From contig JALHMC010000038.1 in NCBI GenBank assembly GCA_022844225.1, forward strand, positions 1 through 37,622: a stretch of DNA of 37,622 nucleotides, read 5' to 3'. The stretch is from Hyphomicrobiaceae bacterium. GTDB taxonomy: Bacteria > Pseudomonadota > Alphaproteobacteria > Rhizobiales > Hyphomicrobiaceae. Shown piece by piece: positions 24,862 through 32,621 of this stretch (its first letter is position 1; each line of letters begins with the position of its first letter). A model generated the notes under the pieces. It did not search any database. It had not been told where the DNA came from and saw nothing but the letters and a program-made list of their open reading frames with translations. The position numbers and the translations under genes were made by a program.

Positions 24862-25512
24862 CTAAGTCCGCGGCTCGGAGTATTTTACCGAGCATCCGTA
24901 AGGCCGCGTCGAGGTCGTGGGAACGGGTTTACCGTCACGTAATGCAGCTAAAGCCTCGCGAACATAGGGGCGCGCGGTCTGGATCGAATCCACCGATGTG
25001 GAGGGCTTATCGTCTATGCCGCCCATGTAGGCGAGCGTGCCTGTCTTGTCGATCACGTACATATGCGGCGTTGTCGCCGCTCCGTAGAGGCGCCCGACCC
25101 TGCCGTCCGTATCTAGAAGAACCGCCGTCGGAGCTGCCTTGCGATCGGCTGTCAGTTTGTCTGCCTCGAGCGCGGCGACATGTCCCTGCTGACCTGGCGC
25201 CGATGAGATAATCGTCAACCAGACGACCCCATCGCCAGTCGCGTCCCGCTGCAGTTTCTGCATTGTGTCTGTGGAGTAGTGCTTTCGCACGTAAGGGCAG
25301 TCGTGGTTGGTCCACTCCAGGACGACGGGCTTGCCTTTGAAGCTGCTAAGGGTCACCGGCTTACCGCCAGTGTCGGTAATGACAAAGTCGGGAGCGGGAT
25401 TTCCTGGGCGAAGGTTGTCGCGAGCCTGCGACACGCCAATGCCCAGCATCAGGGCCGCGCCAAGGGCTGCGGCGGTCGATAGGAGCAGCGTGCGTGGTAC
25501 CGCGAAGGACAT
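24862..25512 (-). CDS. Exported thioredoxin-like (redoxin/AhpC-TSA type) protein
   Basis: A 216-residue protein with an N-terminal signal sequence or anchor (about 5-30), so the domain should lie in the periplasm. The thioredoxin-like fold starts at PGNPAPDFVITDTGGKPVTLSSFKGKP. The active-site region is N-H-D-C72-P-Y-V-R-K-H-Y, with a single cysteine in place of a CxxC, as in peroxiredoxin-like redoxins. The cis-proline region is TTPHMYVIDKTG. The tail has P-Y-G-C-S-V-K-Y, giving a possible resolving cysteine. The ATG at 25512 follows AGGAG with seven-base spacing. A role in thiol or peroxide chemistry is likely; the partner is unknown. Confidence 0.88.
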   Translation of the reverse strand: MSFAVPRTLLLSTAAALGAALMLGIGVSQARDNLRPGNPAPDFVITDTGGKPVTLSSFKGKPVVLEWTNHDCPYVRKHYSTDTMQKLQRDATGDGVVWLTIISSAPGQQGHVAALEADKLTADRKAAPTAVLLDTDGRVGRLYGAATTPHMYVIDKTGTLAYMGGIDDKPSTSVDSIQTARPYVREALAALRDGKPVPTTSTRPYGCSVKYSEPRT

Positions 25513-25644
25513 GAGGTAGCTCCTAAGCTGTTGGCGTTTCGAGCTGACGCCACCTTCTGCCATCATCAACGGCGATCAGCACTTCAATGAAACGTGAGAG
25601 CGCGGGGACGTGGATTGGAAGCTGCGGCCGCCGTCTTATGAGTA

Positions 25645-26394
25645 TCATGAGTAGTGGCGCCCGCCGTTCACCTCGATCGTCTGTCCCGTCGTATATGCTG
25701 CGTCGGGGCTGCACAACATCGTGACGATATGGGCGATCTCTTCCGGCCGTCCGTCCCGTCCGGCAGGGATTCCCGACGTCGACGAGGCTGTCGGTCGTGC
25801 ACCTGCTGCGGCGCCGCGCTCGGTCGCAATGGCTCCCGGGGCGACGACGTTGACCGTTATGCCGTGCGGGCCGAGTTCGGTGGCGAGCGACCGCGTCATG
25901 CCAACCATGCCCGCCTTGGCCGCAGAAACATGTGCGCGGCCGGCGAGTCCACTGAACATCGAGATGCCGCCGAGATTGACGATCCGCCCCCAATGTCCAG
26001 CGATCATATGCGGCACTGCCGCTCGCGTCGTGAGGAATGAAGCATCGAGGCTCGCACCCAGAACCTCCCGCCATTCCGCCAAAGTCATCTCGGTGATCGG
26101 CGTGTTCCGGCGAACGGCGGCATTGTTGACCAGAATATCGAGCCGTCCCAACTTCGCGATCGTCGCCGCTACGAGCGCGGTCGCACCTTCCTCGGTCGAC
26201 AGGTCCGCGAGATAGCTTTCGGCTGTCGCGCCTGCCGCTCTCAACTGAGCCACTGTCTCGGCGACCCCCGCCGCATCCGCTCGTGCATGCACCATGACTG
26301 CGGCTCCTTCGCGGGCGAGCATCAGCGCCGTCGCCCGGCCGATATTGCGAGCAGACCCAGTGACGATGGCGACACGGCCGTTGAGCGTCGGCAT
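25645..26394 (-). CDS. SDR-family protein lacking the catalytic tyrosine
   Basis: A 249-residue classical-length short-chain dehydrogenase/reductase. The cofactor motif is T-G-S-A-R-N-I-G-R (12-20), the NNAA motif is at 90-93, and serine S145 and lysine K160 are present. However, the YxxxK tyrosine is missing: the segment reads R-A-H-V156-S-A-A-K160. The usual active site is therefore incomplete, though histidine 155 is next to the position. Such AHVSAAK variants occur in a subset of SDRs. The reaction is unknown. The ATG at 26394 has AGGA seven bases upstream; the frame extends further but reads as non-coding. Confidence 0.85.
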   Translation of the reverse strand: MPTLNGRVAIVTGSARNIGRATALMLAREGAAVMVHARADAAGVAETVAQLRAAGATAESYLADLSTEEGATALVAATIAKLGRLDILVNNAAVRRNTPITEMTLAEWREVLGASLDASFLTTRAAVPHMIAGHWGRIVNLGGISMFSGLAGRAHVSAAKAGMVGMTRSLATELGPHGITVNVVAPGAIATERGAAAGARPTASSTSGIPAGRDGRPEEIAHIVTMLCSPDAAYTTGQTIEVNGGRHYS

Positions 26395-26630
26395 GGAGTA
26401 TCCTTTTTCTGGGGCGGAAAAGTTGGCACGAGCTTTGTCGGTACGTAGTGAAGCCGTCAACCGTGCGCTTGAGGGCGCTGTCGATCCCCTGGAGTCTGAC
26501 GTCGCCGCGACGTAGTCCTTGCCACTTAGCGTCGCATCGCTTAGAAGCCGCGGGCCAGTTCCGCTAGCTTGGTGTTGGGCGCCTTGGCCATTTGTGCCGT
26601 TGGTGCCCTGTTGCGCTACGGGACACGGCT

Positions 26631-26722
26631 GGAGAGGTGGCAGAGTGGTCGATCGCACCGCACTCGAAATGCGGCAGGCTGGGTGACCGGTCTCGGGGGT
26701 TCGAATCCCCCCCTCTCCGCCA
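26631..26722 (+). tRNA. tRNA-Ser (anticodon CGA)
   Basis: A 92-base class II tRNA with encoded CCA. The acceptor stem GGAGAGG pairs with CCTCTCC, discriminator G at 26719. The anticodon stem CCGCA/TGCGG holds the loop CTCGAAA, anticodon CGA at 26665-26667, reading UCG. A long variable arm (GGCTGGGTGACCGGTCTC region) and the T arm GGTTCGAATCC confirm serine identity. Confidence 0.97.
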
Positions 26723-26934
26723 AGATCGATGTTTCATTTTGTATCTTCAACGAATCTTCCAACCTTATGATTTTCAGCGCCTTGAGAGCCTTTTTCGTCT
26801 CGCTGTAGGCCTCGGCGACGCGTCCTGCCACTGCTGTTAGTGGGTGGACAAGAGAGCGGTAGTTGGCTGCGGGCGCAGGGACTCTTGGCTCAACTGCGGC
26901 GCGAGGCACGGCGACCGTTAGAATTGAATTCATC

Positions 26935-28017
26935 TCACATCGCCGGGCTTACCTTGTCGCGGCAGCGCATCAGGGGCATGACGCGCGTCCCGAACTTCTC
27001 CATCCCCTGCACGAACTCGTCAAAAATCAGCATCACCCCCTCGACGCCCGGAATCTCGGACATCTGGTCGAGCATTCGCGCGATCGTGGCATAGGAGCCG
27101 ACGAGAATTCCGGAGATAGCAGGCACCCGCCCATCCGCGCTCGTATGCCGTCGGGCCGGCAGGCTGAGCGGGTCTTTATTGGGGTCGTCTGCCGCCTGGG
27201 CGTCGCGATAGTCGAGCGCCTCGATGTCGGCGCCGGCCTTGTAGTGCGCCCATTTGGCCTGGGCCAATTCATCTGTCTCCTCGGCGATGACGATCGTCAT
27301 GAGCAGTGCACCGCAGGAGCGGCCGGTCTCGGCCGTCGCTCTCACGAGGCGGCCGACGCTTGGAGCCACGGCCAGGGGCGTGTTTTCGCCGAAACTGGCG
27401 CAGAAGTTGTAGTCTGCGTACTGGGCGGCGAACTTGGTCCCAGCATCGCTCTGCGCCGCGCAAATGATGGGGATCTTTGCCGTTGGCCGCGGGCTGCAAC
27501 GGCAGTCGTCCATCTGAAAGAACTCCCCCTTGAGGTTCGAACGGCCGGTCGCCCAGAGTTCCTGCATGACCGTGACGTACTCGGCGCAATACTCGTACCG
27601 GCGCTTGTAGTGCTCGGGCCCGGGCCAGAGCCCCATCTGCGAGTACTCGCGTCGCTGCCAACCGGAGACGATGTTCACGCCGAACCGGCCGTGCGAGATG
27701 TTGTCGATCGTCACCGCCATGCGCGCCGTGATCGGCGGGGGCATCGTCAGCACGGCGCAGGTCGCAAAGAGCTGGATGCGTCGTGTCTGGGCGGCAAGTC
27801 CGGCCATCAGGGTGAAGGAGTCGAGGTTGTGGTCCCAATGCTCTGAGGGGCCGCCGAAGCCGTGCAGCTTGATCATTGACATCGCGAACTCGAAGCCGAA
27901 CGCCTCGGCCTTCTGCACGACGGTGAGATTGAGATCGTAGCTCGGCATGAATTGGGGTGACGTGGTCGAGATGATCCAGCCATTGTTCCCGATCGGAATG
28001 AAAACGCCGAGCTGCAT
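26935..28017 (-). CDS. RutA-like flavin-dependent monooxygenase (luciferase-like)
   Basis: A 360-residue LLM-class flavoprotein that closely resembles E. coli RutA, the pyrimidine oxygenase that opens the uracil ring using FMNH2 and oxygen. Matches recalled from RutA include the start GVFIPIGNNGW, SMIKLHGFGG, HWDHNLDSFTLMAGLAA, GRFGVNIVSGWQ, and AAQSDAGTKFAAQYADYNFC. The chain length fits. The ATG at 28017 has GGAG eight bases upstream. The rest of the rut operon (rutB-G) and a flavin reductase (rutF) are absent from the window, so it may be a paralogue acting on another N-heterocycle. It diverges from a zinc alcohol dehydrogenase gene. Confidence 0.9.
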   Translation of the reverse strand: MQLGVFIPIGNNGWIISTTSPQFMPSYDLNLTVVQKAEAFGFEFAMSMIKLHGFGGPSEHWDHNLDSFTLMAGLAAQTRRIQLFATCAVLTMPPPITARMAVTIDNISHGRFGVNIVSGWQRREYSQMGLWPGPEHYKRRYEYCAEYVTVMQELWATGRSNLKGEFFQMDDCRCSPRPTAKIPIICAAQSDAGTKFAAQYADYNFCASFGENTPLAVAPSVGRLVRATAETGRSCGALLMTIVIAEETDELAQAKWAHYKAGADIEALDYRDAQAADDPNKDPLSLPARRHTSADGRVPAISGILVGSYATIARMLDQMSEIPGVEGVMLIFDEFVQGMEKFGTRVMPLMRCRDKVSPAM

Positions 28018-28360
28018 TTCGAACACTCCAGACGATCGACCTGATCTGCCCGCACAGCGGGGGTGGCACGCGCAAGTGTGGCCGGCGCATTTCGCGATTG
28101 CCGCGAAGCCGTCGCCCTGCTCCAGTGTGCACTGTGGCGCGACCGCCTGACCCAGTAAAGCGCAACGCAATCGCCGATACGACGCAATCGCCGAAGTCGG
28201 CGGCCCCAGACGAGTCAATCGGAGACGTCATTCAACGCACGGGGGAGCATGTGAACCATCAACTTGCCGCTGCCGCGCGTGCGTACCGTACGCTGCGGGT
28301 AGCGAGGGGGAGCTACTAGTCAGCAGAAGTGGACGATGATGGGCAGATTGGAGGTCTGAG
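28018..28360. other. Divergent promoter region between RutA-like and zinc-ADH genes
   Basis: This 343-base gap must contain promoters in both directions. It holds a 13-base exact direct repeat (28165-28194), listed separately. No ORF or RNA gene is supported. Confidence 0.45.
28165..28194. repeat. 13-base direct repeat, possible operator
   Basis: ACGCAATCGCCGA occurs at 28165-28177 and again at 28182-28194, exact copies whose starts are 17 bases apart. The flanking bases differ. Its place in the middle of a divergent promoter region suggests binding of a regulator, for example at two adjacent half-sites. This is inferred. Confidence 0.5.
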
Positions 28361-29410
28361 ATGAAGGGCATAACATTCACGGGTAACCGCACGCTGGACG
28401 TGATGAGGTTCCCAGACCCGACGCCGGGTCCGCGCGATGTGATCCTGGAGATCAAGGCCTCTGGCATGTGCGGCACCGATCTCGGTGCCTACCGCAGCCC
28501 GACCGGACGCGTGGCCGTTGGGGCGCAACGGGTCGAGGGACCGGTTATCGCCGGTCATGAGCCGTGTGGTGTCGTGGTGGCTGTCGGATCCGCCGTCGGC
28601 AAGCGAGAGGCCAAGATTGGTGACCGCGTCATGGACCACCATTACGACGGCTGCGGCACCTGTCGGCACTGCCAGACTGGGTGGACCCAGATGTGTCTCG
28701 AAGGCGCGGTCGCCTACGGTTATGGGGGGCATGGCGCTCATGCGAAGTATATGCGGGTCGCGGCGCACTCGCTGGTGTCGCTTCCGGAGGCGGTCTCGTT
28801 CCCGGCCGGTGCGGCCGTAGCCTGCGGCACCGGGACCGCCTACGGCGCGCTGAAGCGCATCGGCCTAGAGGGTGACCAAACGATCGCCGTGTTCGGCCAG
28901 GGACCTGTGGGGCTTTCGGCAACGCTTCTTGCGGTCGAGATGGGGGCACGGGTCATCGCCGTGGAAACGTCGCCTGAGCGACGCCAGCTTGCGCTCGACT
29001 GGGGCGCCGACGTCGCGATCGATCCGAGCGACGTCGATCCCGTTGCGGCGATCAAGGAACTCACACACGGGGAAGGCGCTGACAAGACGATGGACTGCAC
29101 ATCCTCGGTTGACGCGCGACGGGCGGCGGTGCGCTCGACCCGGGTCTGGGGGACGGCCTGTATGGTCGGCGTTGGAGGAGATCTGCACATCGAAGTCATG
29201 CCGGACCTGATCTTCCGCCAATTGAACATTGTCGGGCACTGGACCTTCTCGAAGACTGTGCAGGCGGACGGTGCGCGCTTCATCGCGGATCGAAATATCG
29301 CCCTGGACAAGATATTCACCCACCAATGGGACATTGCCCAGGCAGCCGAAGCCTACACGCTGTTCGATCAGGCCAAGACCGGCAAGGGTGTCTTCGTCTC
29401 ATTCGACTAG
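28361..29410 (+). CDS. Zinc-dependent alcohol dehydrogenase (MDR family)
   Basis: A 349-residue cytoplasmic dehydrogenase. The catalytic zinc site is visible as C37 (SGMCGTDLG) and H66-E67 (AGHEPCG), and the structural zinc site as C98, C101, C104 and C112. The Rossmann loop is F-G-Q-G-P-V-G-L-S, followed by the cofactor-binding acidic strand end VIAVETS. The length is standard. The oxidised alcohol is unknown. It diverges from the RutA-like gene and lies 157 bases before the molybdenum hydroxylase gene on the same strand, so these may share a catabolic path. Confidence 0.93.
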   Translation: MKGITFTGNRTLDVMRFPDPTPGPRDVILEIKASGMCGTDLGAYRSPTGRVAVGAQRVEGPVIAGHEPCGVVVAVGSAVGKREAKIGDRVMDHHYDGCGTCRHCQTGWTQMCLEGAVAYGYGGHGAHAKYMRVAAHSLVSLPEAVSFPAGAAVACGTGTAYGALKRIGLEGDQTIAVFGQGPVGLSATLLAVEMGARVIAVETSPERRQLALDWGADVAIDPSDVDPVAAIKELTHGEGADKTMDCTSSVDARRAAVRSTRVWGTACMVGVGGDLHIEVMPDLIFRQLNIVGHWTFSKTVQADGARFIADRNIALDKIFTHQWDIAQAAEAYTLFDQAKTGKGVFVSFD

Positions 29411-29567
29411 GGCGCTTGCTTAGGGGCAGCCGAAGCGCACTCAGGTGGGGTTGTGCCAACCTATCGTGAGGTGTGATCGGTCGTGTCGCTGCAAGCGGAT
29501 GGCGCACGTCGATCAGACGCGTAAGATCGCTCGAGCTATGAATGACAGGTCCCCAGGGAGCCGCAGG

Positions 29568-31913
29568 ATGAAATTTGGTCTCGGACAATCGGTGCTTCGC
29601 GAAGAGGACAAGCGCTTCTTGCGCGGGCAAGGACGCTATACCGATGACATCAATCTCCCGAACCAAGCCCACTCCTACATCCTGAGATCTCCCTATGCTC
29701 ATGCCCTCATCCGCGCGATCGATGTAGGCGCGGCGCGTGCCTCGCCGGGCGTGCTCGCCGTCTATTGTGGCAAGGACATCGCGCAATCCGGGCTGGGTGA
29801 TCTCCCCTGCTTCGTTGCCAAGGCTGTGCCCCATAAGCGGCCTGATGGTCAGCCCATCTTCGTTCCGCCGCACCCCGCTCTGGCGATCGACAAGGTTGCT
29901 TTCGTCGGCGACTGCGTTGCTTTCGTGGTGGCAGAGACCCGGGAGCAGGCACGGAACGCGGCCGAACTGATCGTCGTCGACTATGAGCCGCTGGCCGCGA
30001 ACACGGACGCGCGGGCCGCATCTTCCGGGCAGGCGCCGCCAATCTGGGAGGCTTGTGCCGACAATGTTTGCTACCTTGCGGAGATCGGTGATCGGGCAGC
30101 GGTTGAGCTCGCTCTTGCTGGCGCTCATCATGTGACGCGCATCGAGTTGGAGATGCCGCGTGTTGCCGTCAACGCTATGGAGCCTCGGGGTGCACTCGGC
30201 GACTACAGCGCCTCTGATGGCCGTTACACCCTCTATGCCGGCAATCAAATGCCGCACGATATGCGGCATTGGTTGTCGGTCGCGGTGCTCAAGGTGCCGG
30301 AGTCGCAGATCAGGATTGTCAGCCCCGACATGGGTGGGTCCTTCGGCCTCAGAGCGACGATCTTCCCCGAAATTCCGCTGGTTCTTTGGGCGTCGCGGCA
30401 GCTGGGGCGTCCCGTCAAATGGGTCAACGAACGGTCCGACGGCATGCTCGAAGAGCAGGGCCGAGATTTCGTCATGCGTGGCGAGCTTGCCCTCGATCGC
30501 AGCGGGCGTTTTCTTGGGCTGCGCGTCGACGTCATCGGCAATATGGGAGCCTATCTCTCCAACTTCGGTCCGCATCCGCCGTTCGGCAACATCGGTGGCG
30601 TGGCAGGCGTTTATGCAACGCCCGCCATGCATGCGCGCGTCACCAGCGTGTTCACGAACACCGGGCCAACGGGCCCGGTACGCGGCGCCGGACGCCCCGA
30701 GGCGACGTCATTGATCGAACAGATCATCGATAAGGCTGCCCGTGAGATGGGCATCGACCGGGTTGCCTTGCGCCGCCTCAATATCATCCCGTCCTCCGCC
30801 ATGCCGTTCCAGACGCCGCTCACCTACAATTACGACTGCGGAGAGTTCGAACGGAACATGGACCAGGCCCTGGCCATGATCGACACCGCAGGCTTCGAGG
30901 CGCGGCGTGCGGAGGCAAACGCCGCAGGGCGCCTTCTGGGCCTCGGGATTGCCAATACGATCGAGCAATCGGCCGGTGGCAACGACGAAGGCGGCGAGAT
31001 CCGCTTCGACCGGCAGGGTCATGCAACCATCCTGATGGGCACTCATTCGCACGGCCAAGGGCACGAGACGGTCTTCAAGCAGCTCGTTTCAGAGCAGTTC
31101 GGGTTGGACTTCGACGAGATCCGCTTCGTGCAGGGCGATACGGATGTCGTCGCCTATGGCCATGGCACCGGAGGCTCCCGCGTGTCGGGCCTGGGGACGG
31201 CGGCGCTGCTGGGCGCAGTCGAGAAAATCGTGGCCAAGGGACGTCTTATCGCGGCGCATGCGCTTGAAACGGACGCTCAAGGCATTGAATTCTCCGAGGG
31301 AAGATTCCGTGCGAAGGGGACAAACCGCTCGCTCGACATCCGGGAGATTGCGGCTCTCGCATTTCAACCTGCTCTGCTTCCCCCCGGCACGGACAGCGGA
31401 CTTTCCGGGTTCTCGACATTTCGGCCGAAGGCACCGACGTTTCCGAACGCGTGCCATGTTGCCGAGGTCGAGATCGATCCCGAGACAGGCGTTGCCCGCA
31501 TCCGCCGCTATATCGCCGTTGAGGATGTCGGTACGGTGCTCAATCCTCTCCTCTTGGGCGGGCAGATCCACGGCGGCATCGCCCAAGGTGTGGGCCATGT
31601 GTTCGGCGAAGAGTTCATTTGGGATGAGAGCGGGCAGCCTCTGACGGGATCTTTCATGGACTACGTCATGCCTAGGGCAGACGATCTGCCGGTTTTCGAG
31701 ATCGCGATCAACGGCGTGCCGACAACCCGCAATCCTCTGGGGGTGAAGGGCGCCGGTGAAGCGGGAACAGTCGGCGCCGTTGCGTGCCTGACAAGCGCAG
31801 TCCTCGATGCCGTGGCGCCTCTCGGTATCACAAGCTTGCCCACCCCGTTCACGCCGCACCGCCTGTGGCGGGCCATCAATCGCGCGAACGTGCAAAATGT
31901 TGCCAAGATATAG
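29568..31913 (+). CDS. Xanthine dehydrogenase family molybdopterin-binding subunit (CoxL-like)
   Basis: A 781-residue large subunit of a molybdenum hydroxylase. These enzymes hydroxylate a carbon next to nitrogen or an aldehyde, with water as oxygen source. The start MKFGLGQSVLREEDKRFLRG is typical, as are the motifs R372-G-A-G-R-P-E, HGQGHETVFKQLV, and G-A-G-E731-A-G with the catalytic glutamate. The arginine motif is not the CO dehydrogenase AYxCSFR form, so carbon monoxide is unlikely. ATG 29568 has GGGAG upstream; an earlier ATG at 29538 is possible. The 2Fe-2S and FAD subunits that normally accompany it are absent. Confidence 0.93.
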   Translation: MKFGLGQSVLREEDKRFLRGQGRYTDDINLPNQAHSYILRSPYAHALIRAIDVGAARASPGVLAVYCGKDIAQSGLGDLPCFVAKAVPHKRPDGQPIFVPPHPALAIDKVAFVGDCVAFVVAETREQARNAAELIVVDYEPLAANTDARAASSGQAPPIWEACADNVCYLAEIGDRAAVELALAGAHHVTRIELEMPRVAVNAMEPRGALGDYSASDGRYTLYAGNQMPHDMRHWLSVAVLKVPESQIRIVSPDMGGSFGLRATIFPEIPLVLWASRQLGRPVKWVNERSDGMLEEQGRDFVMRGELALDRSGRFLGLRVDVIGNMGAYLSNFGPHPPFGNIGGVAGVYATPAMHARVTSVFTNTGPTGPVRGAGRPEATSLIEQIIDKAAREMGIDRVALRRLNIIPSSAMPFQTPLTYNYDCGEFERNMDQALAMIDTAGFEARRAEANAAGRLLGLGIANTIEQSAGGNDEGGEIRFDRQGHATILMGTHSHGQGHETVFKQLVSEQFGLDFDEIRFVQGDTDVVAYGHGTGGSRVSGLGTAALLGAVEKIVAKGRLIAAHALETDAQGIEFSEGRFRAKGTNRSLDIREIAALAFQPALLPPGTDSGLSGFSTFRPKAPTFPNACHVAEVEIDPETGVARIRRYIAVEDVGTVLNPLLLGGQIHGGIAQGVGHVFGEEFIWDESGQPLTGSFMDYVMPRADDLPVFEIAINGVPTTRNPLGVKGAGEAGTVGAVACLTSAVLDAVAPLGITSLPTPFTPHRLWRAINRANVQNVAKI

Positions 31914-32039
31914 CGGCGAAGTGCAGCGAAAGCGGCCATGCGTTGGCGTCGTTGGGATACTGCGGGATGATCTTCGGCACGCCCGCTTGCACTGCATGTT
32001 AGAGCAACGTCCGGCAGGCTCACTGATCTCCCTTTGGAC

Positions 32040-32057
32040 GCCGCTGCGGGCAGCGGC
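32040..32057. terminator. Hairpin between convergent genes
   Basis: GCCGCTG at 32040-32046 pairs with CAGCGGC at 32051-32057 around a CGGG loop, between the molybdenum hydroxylase stop and the EF-hand gene stop. No T-run follows, so it is a weak terminator candidate. Confidence 0.3.
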
Positions 32058-32089
32058 AGCGGTAGCCTCGGCTTGAGCTTGCCGCGCGT

Positions 32090-32377
32090 TTAACGCGTGC
32101 CTGCGCCCGGCCCGGTGGTTGATGTTCCGCGAATATTGCCGTCGGCGCACGCGGCTACGAACTCACTTTGCGTCAACTCCCCGTCACCGTCTTCGTCGGC
32201 GTCCTCGAAGTCGACCACGATGTCGTCGGCGTCATTCTCGGCAAGGGAACCATCGACGCTGACCTCCTGCCACAACACCGCGCATTCAGCGGCACTGAGT
32301 TGAGGATCGGGCACCTGCGCCTGCGCAGAGACGATGCAGAGCGCGAATGCCGCGCCCACTGTAAAGATCTTCAACAT
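32090..32377 (-). CDS. Small exported EF-hand protein
   Basis: A 95-residue protein with a signal peptide (residues 1-20, ending SAQA). One perfect EF-hand calcium loop, D61-E-D63-G-D65-G-E-L-T-Q-S-E72, follows an acidic stretch (DADDIVVDFEDA), and the segment VDGSLAENDAD could be a worn first EF-hand. It should sit in the periplasm and bind calcium. Two cysteines (32 and 77) could pair. The ATG at 32377 has GAGGT upstream. It lies 244 bases downstream of opgH on the same strand; a functional tie to glucans is not shown. Confidence 0.85.
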   Translation of the reverse strand: MLKIFTVGAAFALCIVSAQAQVPDPQLSAAECAVLWQEVSVDGSLAENDADDIVVDFEDADEDGDGELTQSEFVAACADGNIRGTSTTGPGAGTR

Positions 32378-32621
32378 GACATTACCTCGACTGCTTCTAC
32401 TGCGTCCGGAAACGCTCGCGGCTCTCGCCTGTTCCTGGACCCAGCGAGTTGGGTTTCAAGCGCCGAAGTGCCGCAATCATGAAGCGTGTCACGGGAACCG
32501 GTTTCCGGAGAAACGACACGCGATTCGTTCTTCTGAGGCGGTCAAATTGGATTTCTCTGGAAACGACCCTCGATCTTAGCCATGCGCCAAGCAATTGAAT
32601 GTCGTATGAGCCACGTCTTTA

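Noticed and set aside
29316..30632. A 438-codon minus-strand open frame
   Set aside because: It is antisense to the zinc-ADH end and the molybdenum hydroxylase gene, both well identified.
29568..31913. Aerobic CO dehydrogenase large subunit
   Set aside because: The active-site segment reads RGAGRPE rather than the AYxCSFR motif of true CO dehydrogenases, and coxM and coxS are absent.
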